Source: Indioceanicola profundi (GTDB taxonomy: Bacteria > Pseudomonadota > Alphaproteobacteria > Azospirillales > Azospirillaceae). Taken from it: a stretch of 64,000 nucleotides of DNA. Under the pieces are notes generated by a model. It was not told the DNA's origin. It saw nothing but the letters and a program-made list of their open reading frames with translations, and did no database searches. Every line of letters starts with the position of its first letter. The stretch's first letter is position 1. A program made the translations under genes and the position numbers. The stretch is taken from contig NZ_CP030126.1 of the NCBI RefSeq assembly GCF_003568845.1, positions 2,011,001 through 2,075,000 on the forward strand. The letters run 5' to 3'. Below, in pieces: positions 46,001 through 54,537 of this stretch.

Positions 46001-46114
46001 AGCCAGGACTACAGCCAGGAGAATGAGCGCATCTTCCGCCCGATCTCCAACATCTACGAGCTGATCCGCCGCACCGGCAACGCGGTGAGCCAGCGGATCG
46101 GCTTCTTCGGCTAG
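43010..46114 (+). CDS. Phosphoenolpyruvate-carboxylase-family protein, divergent
   Basis: The 1034-residue protein, longer than typical bacterial PEPC (about 880-930), shows recognisable PEPC blocks: VITAHPTFS with the catalytic-type His (about H185), WVGYDLDGRSD, QTGYSDAGRYLG, and ESIGRGGHPGG (about R638). It diverges from the canonical signature at TAHPTE (Glu to Phe) and at GYSDSGKDAG, where Lys and Asp are changed, and it lacks the terminal QNTG. So bicarbonate carboxylation of PEP is plausible but not assured. I start at ATG 43010 with GCAGGA 8-10 bases upstream; an ATG at 42944 would extend it by 22 residues. Confidence 0.75.
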   Translation: MPKKARMELENSPPPQDTAVATATRNGTGPVPAPAEAGDERKILSAAATVSPLLARPAARFALPSKSQAPALAAELAEALEMYGRQTETDPFANPVLLLGLDVSRRLRAGTLALGDVEQLIQYLSAEGFLARAKRLGSYLGEADPEANTSRLEELIEALASASGDFSRFAATVERESFGIVITAHPTFSLSGELMEILACLATGRDAEGAALTPKKREALVRRMASLEHAPEEMTLAREHALSLTAIANIQSALRTLYAVVLRVARRHWPDRWMELTPRMITVASWVGYDLDGRSDIRWSDTLHKRLIVQKCQLRHYLAELREIAGAMPRQEDLRHTLELIESRLALALNQVTDEIAAFGGHDAATDVAHIQRIARRMHEGLPLRLVEAGHAIELIDRAIRLTGEAAQDAAAADTVERLAVLRAELANYGLGMAHTHVRINSTQLHNAIRKTVGMETEPDDPRYRQSFLTKVTELLDGVRPAKINFGSIIAERTSAKRLFMVVAQMLKYSDATTPVRFLVAESESAFTVLTALYYARLFGVDDRVDISPLFETEKALEVGSRVIEQLLDNPHYRDYVRRRGRLCIQTGYSDAGRYLGQIPAGASIERLRLRILRLFAQREMTDVQLVIFDTHGESIGRGGHPGGFRDRLAYVSPPATLNFAASNGVALKQEVSFQGGDGYLYFVTPAGALAAVTRIAEYLWGTEKPALEDDPFYADADYIREVFTTIKTFQVGLVEDPNYGALLAAFGTNLLYPSGSRAIKRQVESAEDGPEEVMASRFRAIPHNAILLQMGIAANVLSGAGEAIDRDPDHFRSLYEASPRFRQLIGLLQYGVAVASPDALRAYIDSLDPALWLTLAARAKDPADAEELRRVAGYLEESPTHARLIKVFRRLYRDFALLSTNLERAGALPPQDGEARTALALLHALRLALLHEVFRLATHVPQFSSQHAVSHRRLVGRLLHLDVPWAMELLSQIFPATTDTALGGDFGEPATYVSDESQDYSQENERIFRPISNIYELIRRTGNAVSQRIGFFG

Positions 46115-46123
46115 GGAAGCCGG

Positions 46124-47260
46124 TCAGGAGCCTGTGCGCAGGCAGCCGTCGCAGGGCATCCAGCCCAGCCAGCCGGCGTGCAGGCTCATGATGTAGAGCC
46201 GGTCTTCCAGCTCCAGCACGCCGGTGGATTCCGGGTAGGCGCCGCTGGGGTCCTGGAGGTCGGCCACGATCCCGCCCTGCTCGTCGAAGGCGATGACATG
46301 GCCGTACGGCTTCGGCACCGGCCAGAGCGAGCGCGGCAGGCGCATCGTGACCTTGCGCAGCTCCGGGCTGCCGGCCAGCCTGTCCACCACGGGGCTGCGC
46401 GGCTTGGCGAAGCCCAGCCAGATGCGCCCGTCCCGCCCCCGCAGCAGATTGTCCGGATAGCCCGGCAGATTGTCCAACAGCACCGCCGCCCGCCCGTCCG
46501 GGGCCGCCGCGCCGAGGTTGCGGGCGCTGGCGTCCACGGTCCAGACGCGATAGCGCCCGGTCTCGTTGACGAACAGCGTCCGCCCGTCCTGCGACAGGGC
46601 GATGCCGTTGGCGAAGGACAGGCCGCCCAGCACAAGCTCCGTCGTGCCCGCGCCGGGATCGTGGACCAGCACGCTGCCGGTGGCGGAATTCTCCAGGATA
46701 TCCATCACGCTTGCCTGGAACGTCCCGCCCCATTCGGCCGGCGCGAAGCGGGCGGAGGCGTCGGTGAAGTAGATTTTCCCGTCGCCTGCCACCGCGACCC
46801 CGTCGGCGTAGCGGATCGGCTGCGCCGTCCCGTCCGGCCCGGCGAAGCTGTCGGCCAGCACCCGCACCGCCCCGTCCGGCGCGATGGCGAGCAGGCCCAG
46901 CTCGGCGTCCGCCGCGATCAGGTTGCCGTCCGCGTCGAAGTCGAAGCCCAGCACCCGCCCTCCGGTCCTCGCGAACAGCTCCAGCCCCGTCCCGTCGGGC
47001 CGCATGCGCAGGATTTCGCCGGACAGGACGGTGAGATAGACCTTCCCGTCGGGGCCGAGCGCCACATGCTCCGGCCCCTCCTGCCCGTTCAGCTCGATCC
47101 GTTGAAGCCCCGCCAGCCGCTCATTCACCGCATGCGGGCCGGCATAGCCGGGATTCTCCGGTGCCGCCCAGGCCACGGGCTCCACCGGCACCGGCCATGC
47201 CGCCAGATACCCCGCCCCCGCCAGCACGGCCACTCCCGCCGCCACCGCCAGACCCCGCAT
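46124..47260 (-). CDS. Strictosidine-synthase / SMP-30-like beta-propeller protein, membrane anchored
   Basis: The 378-residue protein has an N-terminal hydrophobic segment (LAVAAGVAVLAGAGYLAAW, about residues 4-22) and then six-bladed-propeller repeats, with EGPEHVALGPDGKVYL, YADGVAVAGDGKIYFTDA and FANGIALSQDGRTLFV, characteristic of strictosidine-synthase-like/SMP-30 hydrolases. The plant enzyme's catalytic role does not transfer; bacterial members are probably periplasmic hydrolases or lactonases. It ends 9 bases from the end of the convergent PEPC-like gene. Confidence 0.85.
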   Translation of the reverse strand: MRGLAVAAGVAVLAGAGYLAAWPVPVEPVAWAAPENPGYAGPHAVNERLAGLQRIELNGQEGPEHVALGPDGKVYLTVLSGEILRMRPDGTGLELFARTGGRVLGFDFDADGNLIAADAELGLLAIAPDGAVRVLADSFAGPDGTAQPIRYADGVAVAGDGKIYFTDASARFAPAEWGGTFQASVMDILENSATGSVLVHDPGAGTTELVLGGLSFANGIALSQDGRTLFVNETGRYRVWTVDASARNLGAAAPDGRAAVLLDNLPGYPDNLLRGRDGRIWLGFAKPRSPVVDRLAGSPELRKVTMRLPRSLWPVPKPYGHVIAFDEQGGIVADLQDPSGAYPESTGVLELEDRLYIMSLHAGWLGWMPCDGCLRTGS

Positions 47261-47355
47261 CGCACCGCCTCCCCGATCTGCATCGTTAGGGCAGCCTTAG
47301 CGTATCCCGGCACCGAAGGGAATCGGCGCGGCCGGAAGGGGTGCGGATGTGCGGA

Positions 47356-48159
47356 TCAGGGCCGCGGCGTGCGGAGGTCGCCGCTGACGCCGGTATCGCC
47401 CGGCCCGGCCTGCGCTTCCATATCGGGGCCGGCGCCGATGGCCGCCAGCAGATGCTTCGCCACCAGTTCGGAGGATTGCGGGTTCTGCCCGGTGATCAGA
47501 TTGCCGTCGCGCACGGCGAAGGGCTGCCAGTCCGGCCCCTTCTTGATCCTGGCCCCCAGCCCCCGCAGCCTGCTTTCCAGCAGGAAGGGCACGGTGTCGG
47601 CCAGCCGCACCCCATGTTCCTCACTGTCCGTGAAGGCGCTGACGCGCTTGCCCTCCACCACCGGCCGGCCATCGGCGCGCTTGGCCGTGACCAGCCCCGC
47701 CGGCCCATGGCAGACCGCGGCGACGATGCGGCCGTCATCGATGTAGGAGCCGACCAGCACGGCCAGCGTGTCGCTGGCCGGCAGGTCCCACATGGTGCCA
47801 TGCCCGCCCGGCAGCAGCAGGGCGTCATGCGGCTGGCGCGAAGCCTCTTCCACCGAGGGGGTGCTGCGCGCGGCCTCCATGGCTTTGGAGTCGTCCAGGA
47901 AGCGGCGGACGCTGGCCGGCACTTCCTCCTGCTGTTCCGCCGGCTGCTCGCCGCTGCCGTCGCCGGCCTGGGCCGGGATGCTGCGCGGGTCGAACGGGAT
48001 CTGCCCGCCCGCGATGCTGGCCAGCGTCACCTCCGCCCCGCCATCCAGCAGGGCGTAATAGGGGGTCGCCAGCTCCTCCAGCCAGACGCCGGTCTTCTCC
48101 CCGCCGCCGCCCATCTCTGCATGTGAGGTGGTGACGATCAGTACGCGCTTGCGATCCAT
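47356..48159 (-). CDS. DJ-1/PfpI family protein, Hsp31-like
   Basis: The 267-residue protein starts MDRKRVLIVTTSHAEMG with AAGGAGA before the ATG. It has DALLLPGGHGTMWDLP and a nucleophile elbow AAVCHGPAGLV with the reactive Cys followed by His, the catalytic pair of the class I glutamine-amidotransferase-like DJ-1/PfpI family. The type is closest to Hsp31/YhbO-like chaperone or glyoxalase proteins. It is divergent from glpD across 99 bases. Confidence 0.9.
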   Translation of the reverse strand: MDRKRVLIVTTSHAEMGGGGEKTGVWLEELATPYYALLDGGAEVTLASIAGGQIPFDPRSIPAQAGDGSGEQPAEQQEEVPASVRRFLDDSKAMEAARSTPSVEEASRQPHDALLLPGGHGTMWDLPASDTLAVLVGSYIDDGRIVAAVCHGPAGLVTAKRADGRPVVEGKRVSAFTDSEEHGVRLADTVPFLLESRLRGLGARIKKGPDWQPFAVRDGNLITGQNPQSSELVAKHLLAAIGAGPDMEAQAGPGDTGVSGDLRTPRP

Positions 48160-48258
48160 GCTCCGTCTCCTTGCTGCCTTGAGCCCTGCGAACATGAACA
48201 GGGGCGCGACGTTCCGCTGTGCGTGTAGAGTGTGCAGGAGTTCTGGAGGGGAGGCTTC

Positions 48259-49818
48259 ATGCACGGGTCCCGAGCGGCGGAGGCCGATCTTCTGGTCATC
48301 GGCGGCGGCATCAACGGGGCCGGCATCGCCCGCGACGCCGCCGGACGCGGCCTCTCCGTCATCCTGTGCGAGCAGGGCGATCTGGCCCGGGCAACCTCAT
48401 CCGCCAGCACCAAGCTGATCCATGGCGGTCTCCGCTATCTAGAGCATTACGAGTTCCGCCTGGTGCGGGAGGCGCTGATAGAGCGGGAGGTGCTTCTGCG
48501 CCTCGCCTCGCACATCATCCGGCCCCTGCGCTTCGTGCTGCCGCATGAGCGGTCGATGCGGCCGGCCTGGCTGCTGCGGCTGGGGCTCTTCCTGTACGAC
48601 CATCTCGGCGGGCGAAGGCGGCTGCCGGGCTCCGGCACCATCGACCTGCGCCGGCACCCGGCGGGAGAGCCCCTGGCGCGGCACCTCACCCAAGGCTTCG
48701 AATATTCGGACTGCTGGGTGGAGGACAGCCGGCTGGTGGTGCTGAACGCCATGGACGCACGGGAGCGCGGGGCCGACATCCTGACCCGCACCCGCCTCGT
48801 CTCCACCCGGCGGCAGGGCGGGCTGTGGCAGGCGGAGCTGGAGGATATTTCCACAGGGCACCGGTATGGCATCGGCGCGCGGGCATTGGTGAACGCCGCC
48901 GGCCCCTGGGTCGGGCAGGTGCTGGTCGGGGAGATCGGGGCCGCGTCCCGGCACAGGGTCCGGCTGGTCAAGGGCAGCCACATCGTCGTGCCCCGCATCT
49001 ACCCCGGCGATCACGCCTACATCTTCCAGAACCCCGACCGCCGAATCGTCTTCGCCATCCCCTATGAGGGGCGCTTCACCCTGATCGGCACGACGGATGT
49101 GGACCATGCCGGCGATCCCGCCGCGGCGGAGATCGGGCCGGAGGAGGTCAAGTATCTCTGCCGCTCCGTCTCCGCCTATCTGGCCCGGCCTGTGACGCCG
49201 GAGATGGTGGTCTGGAGCTACAGCGGCGTCCGCCCGCTCCAGGCCGATGAGAAGGGGGAGGCTTCGGCCGTTACCCGCGACTATGTGCTGGAACTGGACG
49301 AGGCCCCTGGCCCGCCGCTGCTGAGCGTGTTCGGCGGCAAGATCACGACCTACCGCCGGCTGTCGGAGCATGCCATGGAGCTGCTGCTGCCCAAGCTGGG
49401 CCGCAAGGCGGCGCCCTGGACCGGCACCGCCCCGCTGCCGGGCGGCGACATGCCGGGAGCTGATTTCAGCCGCTTCCTGGCCGATCTAATGGGCCGTTAC
49501 CCCTGGCTGCCCGCCGCCCTGGCCCGCCGCTACGCCCGTTCCTACGGCACCCGCACCAACCGTCTACTCGACGGATGCCATGGCATGGAAAACCTCGGCC
49601 GCGACCTTGGCGGCGGCGTACATGAGGCGGAGCTGGCCTATGCCGTCGCGGAGGAGTTCGTTCGGACAGGAGAGGATTTCCTCTGGCGGCGCACCCGCCT
49701 CGGCCTGCATCTGGACGCCGCCGCCCTCGACGCGGTCACCGGCTGGATCGCGGCGCGCGGCGGCGGCCGCCGCGCCGCTGTCAGTCCGCGGGTAGCCGTC
49801 CGCCGATCTCAGCCGTGA
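48259..49818 (+). CDS. glpD: Aerobic glycerol-3-phosphate dehydrogenase
   Basis: The 519-residue FAD-dependent enzyme oxidises sn-glycerol-3-phosphate to dihydroxyacetone phosphate and passes electrons to the quinone pool. The FAD-binding motif LVIGGGINGAGIARDAAGR begins at residue 12, and SSASTKLIHGGLRYLEHYEF plus the DAO-family C-terminal blocks are present. GAGGGGAGG precedes the ATG at 48259. Its end overlaps the end of the convergent IclR gene by 38 bases. No glpK or glpF is adjacent. Confidence 0.95.
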   Translation: MHGSRAAEADLLVIGGGINGAGIARDAAGRGLSVILCEQGDLARATSSASTKLIHGGLRYLEHYEFRLVREALIEREVLLRLASHIIRPLRFVLPHERSMRPAWLLRLGLFLYDHLGGRRRLPGSGTIDLRRHPAGEPLARHLTQGFEYSDCWVEDSRLVVLNAMDARERGADILTRTRLVSTRRQGGLWQAELEDISTGHRYGIGARALVNAAGPWVGQVLVGEIGAASRHRVRLVKGSHIVVPRIYPGDHAYIFQNPDRRIVFAIPYEGRFTLIGTTDVDHAGDPAAAEIGPEEVKYLCRSVSAYLARPVTPEMVVWSYSGVRPLQADEKGEASAVTRDYVLELDEAPGPPLLSVFGGKITTYRRLSEHAMELLLPKLGRKAAPWTGTAPLPGGDMPGADFSRFLADLMGRYPWLPAALARRYARSYGTRTNRLLDGCHGMENLGRDLGGGVHEAELAYAVAEEFVRTGEDFLWRRTRLGLHLDAAALDAVTGWIAARGGGRRAAVSPRVAVRRSQP

Positions 49819-50623
49819 TCCGGCCCGCCGCTTCCCGCACCAACTCGCCCAGATGCGGCATGCGCTCATCCGTGATGCGCGCCATGGGTCCAGCGACGGA
49901 GATGGCGCAGGCGGGGTCGCCATGTTCGTTGAACACCACGGCGGCGACGCAGCGCAGCCCCACCGCATGCTCCTCGTCATCGATGGCGTAGCCCCGTTCG
50001 CGGATGCCGACCAGATCGGCGCGAAGCACATCCTCCTTCGTCAGGGTCCGGTGCGTCATGGGCGGCAGGCCGTAGCGGGCCAGCACCCGCGCCAGCTCCC
50101 CCTCCCCTGTCGCGGAGAGCAGCGCCTTGCCGACGCCGGAGCAGTGCAGCGGCACCCGCGCCCCCATACGGGCGAAGCTGCGCATCATCTCCCGGCATTC
50201 CACCTGGGACAGGTAGACGGCGACGCCCTGGTCCTCCACGGCCAAGCTCACCGTCTCCCCGCTGCGCTCCATCAGCGTGCGCATATGGGGACGGGCCATC
50301 TGGACCACGTTGCGGGTCTTCAGGAATCCGCTGCCAGCGATGAAGGCCTGCACACCGACCGACCAGAGCCGCGGCTCCGGATCGAAGCGCACATAGCGTT
50401 CCGATTCGAGTGAGGTCAGCAGCCGGTGCGCGGTGGAGCCGGCAAGGCCGGTGGCCTGCGCCACCTCCGTCAGCGACATGCCGCCTTCCGCCCGGGACAA
50501 CAGGTTCAGGATGGACAACGCCCGGCCCAGCACCTGCACCTGTCCGCCCCGCTCCGCCATGTCGGGAGCAGTCTTTTCGGCGCTGTCTGCCGGTAGCGGC
50601 ACCTTCCCTTTCAGCCGCGCCAC
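49781..50623 (-). CDS. IclR family transcriptional regulator
   Basis: The 280-residue protein has an N-terminal winged helix (LGRALSILNLLSRAEGGMSLTEVAQATGL, about residues 33-60) and an IclR effector domain with the conserved VPLHCSGVGKALL. It starts at GTG 50623, with AGGAGG 8 bases upstream. It is divergent from glcB and glcG, separated by 179 bases containing two symmetric TTCCA/TGGAA sites. By position it is the probable regulator of glyoxylate/malate synthase genes. Its 3' end overlaps glpD. Confidence 0.92.
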   Translation of the reverse strand: MARLKGKVPLPADSAEKTAPDMAERGGQVQVLGRALSILNLLSRAEGGMSLTEVAQATGLAGSTAHRLLTSLESERYVRFDPEPRLWSVGVQAFIAGSGFLKTRNVVQMARPHMRTLMERSGETVSLAVEDQGVAVYLSQVECREMMRSFARMGARVPLHCSGVGKALLSATGEGELARVLARYGLPPMTHRTLTKEDVLRADLVGIRERGYAIDDEEHAVGLRCVAAVVFNEHGDPACAISVAGPMARITDERMPHLGELVREAAGRITAEIGGRLPAD

Positions 50624-50696
50624 AGACGTGCCCTCCTAGCCTTCCAGCGCCTATCCATTCCGCCTACTCCCTTGGTGAAAGAGGATAATCCCTCAC

Positions 50697-50726
50697 ATTC
50701 CACATCGTGGAATACCTTCCATGGAA
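50697..50726. promoter_or_regulatory. Candidate IclR-type operator pair between the regulator and glcB
   Basis: Two nested symmetric sites lie 17 bases apart in centre: ATTCCAC-ATC-GTGGAAT (50697-50713) and TTCCATGGAA (50717-50726). Both use TTCCA/TGGAA half-sites and sit 77-106 bases before the glcB start and about 74-103 bases from the regulator start. Confidence 0.6.
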
Positions 50727-50802
50727 CGTTGCCAGCCGCAAGCGGTCAAGCGTATAGCTCAGCCGAGACGGCATAATCCGCCCCCATGCAGAAGGAATCG
50801 CC

Positions 50803-52969
50803 ATGTCCAGCCACATCGATGTGCACGGCCTGAAGGTCGATCAGGAACTCCACAGCTTCATCGAGAATGAGGCGCTGCCCGGCACCGGGGTCGAGCCGGC
50901 GGCCTTCTGGTCCGGCTTCGCCGCCATCTTCACCGATCTGACGCCGGTGAACCGCACGCTGCTGAAGAAGCGCGACGACATCCAGGCGCGGATCGACCAG
51001 TGGCATCGGGAGCACAAGGGCGCCATCGACCAGGACGCCTATGAGGACTTCCTGAAGGAGATCGGCTATCTGGTGCCGGAGGGGCCGGACTTCACCATCG
51101 GCACCGGGAATGTGGATGAGGAGGTGGCCAGGGTCGCCGGGCCGCAGCTTGTCGTGCCGGTGATGAACACCCGCTTCGCGCTGAACGCCGCCAATGCCCG
51201 CTGGGGCAGCCTGTATGACGCCCTGTACGGCACCGACGCGCTGGGCGATGTGGGCGACCCGGGCGTCAAAGGATACGACCCGGTGCGGGGCGCCGCCGTC
51301 ATCGCCAAGGGCCGCGAGGTGCTGGACCAGGCGGCGCCGCTGTCCGGGGCCAGCCATGCCGATGTCGGCGGGTATGGCATTAACCACGGCACGCTGATCG
51401 CGCACCTGACCAGCGGCGGGCAGGTGGGGCTGGCCAACCCCTCCCAGTTCGCCGGCTTCCGTGGCGAGGAGGCCTCCCCCAGCGCCATCCTGCTGAAGAA
51501 CAACGGCCTTCATCTGGAGATCGTGATCGATCGCAGCCACCGCATCGGCAAGGACGATCAGGCCGGCGTCGCCGATATCGTGGTCGAATCCGCGCTGACC
51601 ACCATCATGGACTGCGAGGATTCCATCGCCGCGGTGGACCCGCAGGACAAGGTCGCCGTCTACCGCAACTGGCTGGGCCTGATGCGCGGCGACCTGACCG
51701 CCAGCTTCGACAAGGGCGGCAAGATGCTGGAGCGGGCGCTGAATCCCGACCGCACCTATACCGACCCGAATGGGGCCGAGCTGAGCCTTCATGGCCGCTC
51801 GCTGATGTTCATCCGCAATGTCGGCCACCTGATGACCACCGACGCCGTGCTGCTGCCCGATGGGTCGGAGGCGCCGGGAGGGCATCCTGGACGGCATCGT
51901 CACCAGCCTGGCGGCGCTGCACGATCTGAAGGCGCTGGGCAAGTACCGGAACAGCCGCGCCGGCTCCGTCTACATCGTGAAGCCGAAGATGCACGGGCCG
52001 GAGGAAGTCGCCTTCGCCGGCACGATCTTCGATCGGGTGGAGGATGTGCTGGGCCTTGCCCGCAACACCCTGAAGATCGGCATCATGGATGAGGAGCGCC
52101 GGACCACGGTGAACCTGAAGGAGTGCATCCGCGCCGTGAAGGACCGGGTCTGCTTCATCAACACCGGCTTCCTGGACCGCACCGGCGACGAGATCCACAC
52201 CTCCATGCAGGCCGGGGCCATGATCCGCAAGGGGGACATGAAGTCCACCGCCTGGATCCAGGCCTATGAGAATTCCAACGTCGATATCGGGCTGGCCTGC
52301 GGCTTCCGCGGCAAGGCGCAGATCGGCAAGGGAATGTGGGCCATGCCGGACCGGATGGCCGACATGCTGAAGACCAAGATCGGCCATCCCATGGCCGGCG
52401 CCAACACGGCCTGGGTCCCCTCCCCCACCGCCGCCACGCTGCATGCCCTGCACTACCATCAGGTCAATGTGGCCCAGCGCCAGGAGGAGCTGTCGAAGCG
52501 CAGCCGCGCCTCGGTCCGCGACATCCTCACCATCCCGCTGGCCAATGGCATCAACTGGTCGGAGGACGAGGTCCGGCAGGAGCTGGAGAACAACGCCCAG
52601 GGCATCCTGGGCTACGTGGTCCGCTGGGTCGACCAGGGCGTCGGCTGCTCCAAGGTGCCGGACATCCACAATGTCGGGCTGATGGAGGACCGGGCCACGC
52701 TCCGCATCTCCTCCCAGCACATCGCCAACTGGCTGGAGCATGGCGTCTGCACGCCCGATCAGGTCATGGACGTGATGAAGCGCATGGCCAAGGTGGTGGA
52801 TGAGCAGAATGCGGGCGACCCGCTGTACCAGCCCATGGCCGGCAACTTCGAGAACAGCATCGCCTTCCAGGCCGCTTGCGACCTGGTCTTCAAGGGCGTG
52901 GAGCAGCCCAACGGCTACACCGAGCCCCTGCTGCACATGCATCGCCGCCGGGTGAAGCAGGCGGCGTAA
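50803..52969 (+). pseudogene. glcB: Malate synthase G, interrupted by a single-base frameshift
   Basis: Read across the frameshift the gene would encode about 721 residues, the normal length of GlcB (E. coli 723). It makes malate from glyoxylate and acetyl-CoA. The 5' frame runs to about residue 357 in ...LLPDGSEAP. Near 51876-51878 a run GGG appears to contain one extra G, after which the correct frame, [14 protein letters not shown], continues to 52969. Both halves carry family signatures: DCEDSIAAVDPQDK upstream and [12 protein letters not shown] downstream. It may be a sequencing error or a true disruption. The IclR regulator and glcG flank it. Confidence 0.9.
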
Positions 52970-52999
52970 TAAGGCGCTGCTGATCACCTGCCCTGTTCC

Positions 53000-53025
53000 G
53001 TCATCCCGTCGAGAGCCGGGGTGAC
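53000..53025. repeat. Short palindromic repeat, copy 2
   Basis: GTCATCCCG...CGGGGTGAC forms a 26-base inverted repeat like the one at 38466-38491. It lies between glcB and glcG. Confidence 0.6.
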
Positions 53026-53076
53026 GGTTCGGGGGTACACGACCGGTTCCAATCCACTGCGTTCCCGGAGTTTCGA

Positions 53077-53487
53077 ATGCTCACCAAACCCGCCCTGTCC
53101 ATCTCGGACGCCAAGAAGATCGCCGCCGCCGCCGTTGAAGAGGCGGAGAAGAATGGCTGGACCGTGGTGGTCGCCATCATCGATGACGGCGGCAACCTGA
53201 TGTATCTGGAGAAGATGGACGGCACCCAGCTCGGCTCCGTCGTCGTGGCGCAGGAGAAGGGCCGCACCGCCCTGCTGTTCAAGCGCCCCAGCAAGGCGCT
53301 GGAGGATGCGGTGCTGGGCGGCCGGCCGGTCATGATGACCATGCCCCAGGCCACCACCATCGAGGGCGGCCTGCCGCTGACCTATCAGGGCCAGATCGTC
53401 GGGGCCATCGGCATCAGCGGCGTCCAGTCCTTCCAGGACGGCCAGATCGCCGCAGCCGGCGTCAAGGCGCTGGAAGCGCTGGCCTGA
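53077..53487 (+). CDS. glcG: GlcG/HbpS family protein
   Basis: The 136-residue protein has the GlcG/HbpS family blocks AAAAVEEAEKNGWTVVVAIID, GGNLMYLEKMDG, KGRTALLFKRPSK and GLPLTYQGQIVGAIGISG. GlcG genes sit with glycolate/glyoxylate genes in many bacteria, and family members bind haem or degrade to small ligands, but no enzymatic role is established. CGGAG precedes the ATG. Its position after glcB links it to malate synthase expression. Confidence 0.93.
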   Translation: MLTKPALSISDAKKIAAAAVEEAEKNGWTVVVAIIDDGGNLMYLEKMDGTQLGSVVVAQEKGRTALLFKRPSKALEDAVLGGRPVMMTMPQATTIEGGLPLTYQGQIVGAIGISGVQSFQDGQIAAAGVKALEALA

Positions 53488-53500
53488 GCATAAGGCAGAT

Positions 53501-53550
53501 CCCTCACCCGTGCAGTCTCCGCCCATTGGCGGCAGGCTTCAGGGTGAGGG
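53501..53550. terminator. Inverted repeat between convergent glcG and mepA
   Basis: CCCTCACCC at 53501-53509 pairs with GGGTGAGGG at 53542-53550 around a 32-base loop, which includes a smaller CGCC/GGCG arm. It starts 14 bases after the glcG stop and overlaps the last codons of mepA. Confidence 0.4.
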
Positions 53551-54393
53551 CTGGCCGAACAGGGCCAGACAGGCTGCCGGGGGCGGCGGCGGGACCGGAG
53601 GCGGTCCAGCTTCTCCCGGCGTTTCCTTCGGCGGCTCGAACCAGCTCAGCAACTCGTCGCCGCAGCCGTCACCGGGCGGCGGCGGGTTCTGCGGCGTGCA
53701 GGAGGCAGCCCCCTCGGGGCATTCCAGCCGCACATGGAAGTGGGCCGCATGGCCGAACCAGGGACGGACCTTCCGCAGCCAGGAGCGGTCGCCGCCCGCC
53801 GCCTCACACAAGGCGAGCTTGATCGCCGGATTGACGAAGATGCGGGTCACGCGCCCGTCCTCCGCTGCCAGCCGCAGCAGGCGCATCTGCCCCGGGCCGA
53901 ACCGTTCAGGGCTCACCCGTTGGGTCTCGCCATTCACCATGCTCTGGAAATCGGGTCCTTCGCGCCGGCTGCGCGGGATGCTGGGCTGGTCGATATTGAA
54001 CCAGATATCGGCATCAAGGCCGATCTGATGGCTGGCATGGTCGCCCTCCATCCGTCCGCCGAGCGGCAGCGACAGATCGCCGATGGCAAGGCGTCCCAGC
54101 CCTTCCGCCATGACGCGGTCCGCCAAGCCGGCAATGTAGTCCAGCAGCTCCGGATGACCGAAGTTCCGCCGCTCCGAGACCTTCCATATCTGATAGCCCA
54201 GCCCTTCGGGCGGCAGCTCGTGCGCCCCCTGGATGCAGCCATTGGCATAACTTCCGATTGGCTGCGACAGGTCGGGCGGAACAGCATCCAGCGTTGATCG
54301 GGATAGTGTCACCGTCTCCGCCGCTCCGGCCGGCATCAGCAGCCATGCCGCGGCGATGAGACCCGTTGCGCAGGCAAGCGGAAATCGTGCCAT
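53539..54393 (-). CDS. mepA: Penicillin-insensitive murein endopeptidase
   Basis: The 284-residue periplasmic LAS-type metallopeptidase has a signal peptide (residues 1-25, AAWLLMPAGAAE) and the zinc motif H-x6-D as H122 and D129 in SHQIGLDADIW, with the third ligand His in GHAAHFHVRLECPE. It cleaves cross-links between D-alanine and meso-diaminopimelate in peptidoglycan. The last 50 residues are proline-rich and form an unusual tail. It lies downstream of gatCA. Confidence 0.93.
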   Translation of the reverse strand: MARFPLACATGLIAAAWLLMPAGAAETVTLSRSTLDAVPPDLSQPIGSYANGCIQGAHELPPEGLGYQIWKVSERRNFGHPELLDYIAGLADRVMAEGLGRLAIGDLSLPLGGRMEGDHASHQIGLDADIWFNIDQPSIPRSRREGPDFQSMVNGETQRVSPERFGPGQMRLLRLAAEDGRVTRIFVNPAIKLALCEAAGGDRSWLRKVRPWFGHAAHFHVRLECPEGAASCTPQNPPPPGDGCGDELLSWFEPPKETPGEAGPPPVPPPPPAACLALFGQPSP

Positions 54394-54489
54394 GAGGGGT
54401 GTCCTGGGTCCGCGTATCGATCACCGGACGCAGAATGCCCCATGAGCGGCACCGGGGGCCAGACCGCTGAGCCTGCGGATGCCTGGAAC

Positions 54490-54513
54490 GAAAAAGGGCG
54501 CCCGCAGGCGCCC
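54490..54513 (-). terminator. Rho-independent terminator of the gatCA transcript
   Basis: On the minus strand a perfect 7-bp stem GGGCGCC / GGCGCCC with a 4-base loop is followed by TTTTT, 24 bases after the gatA stop. Confidence 0.9.
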
Positions 54514-54537
54514 ATTTCCAGGTCGGGAAAGCCCGGA

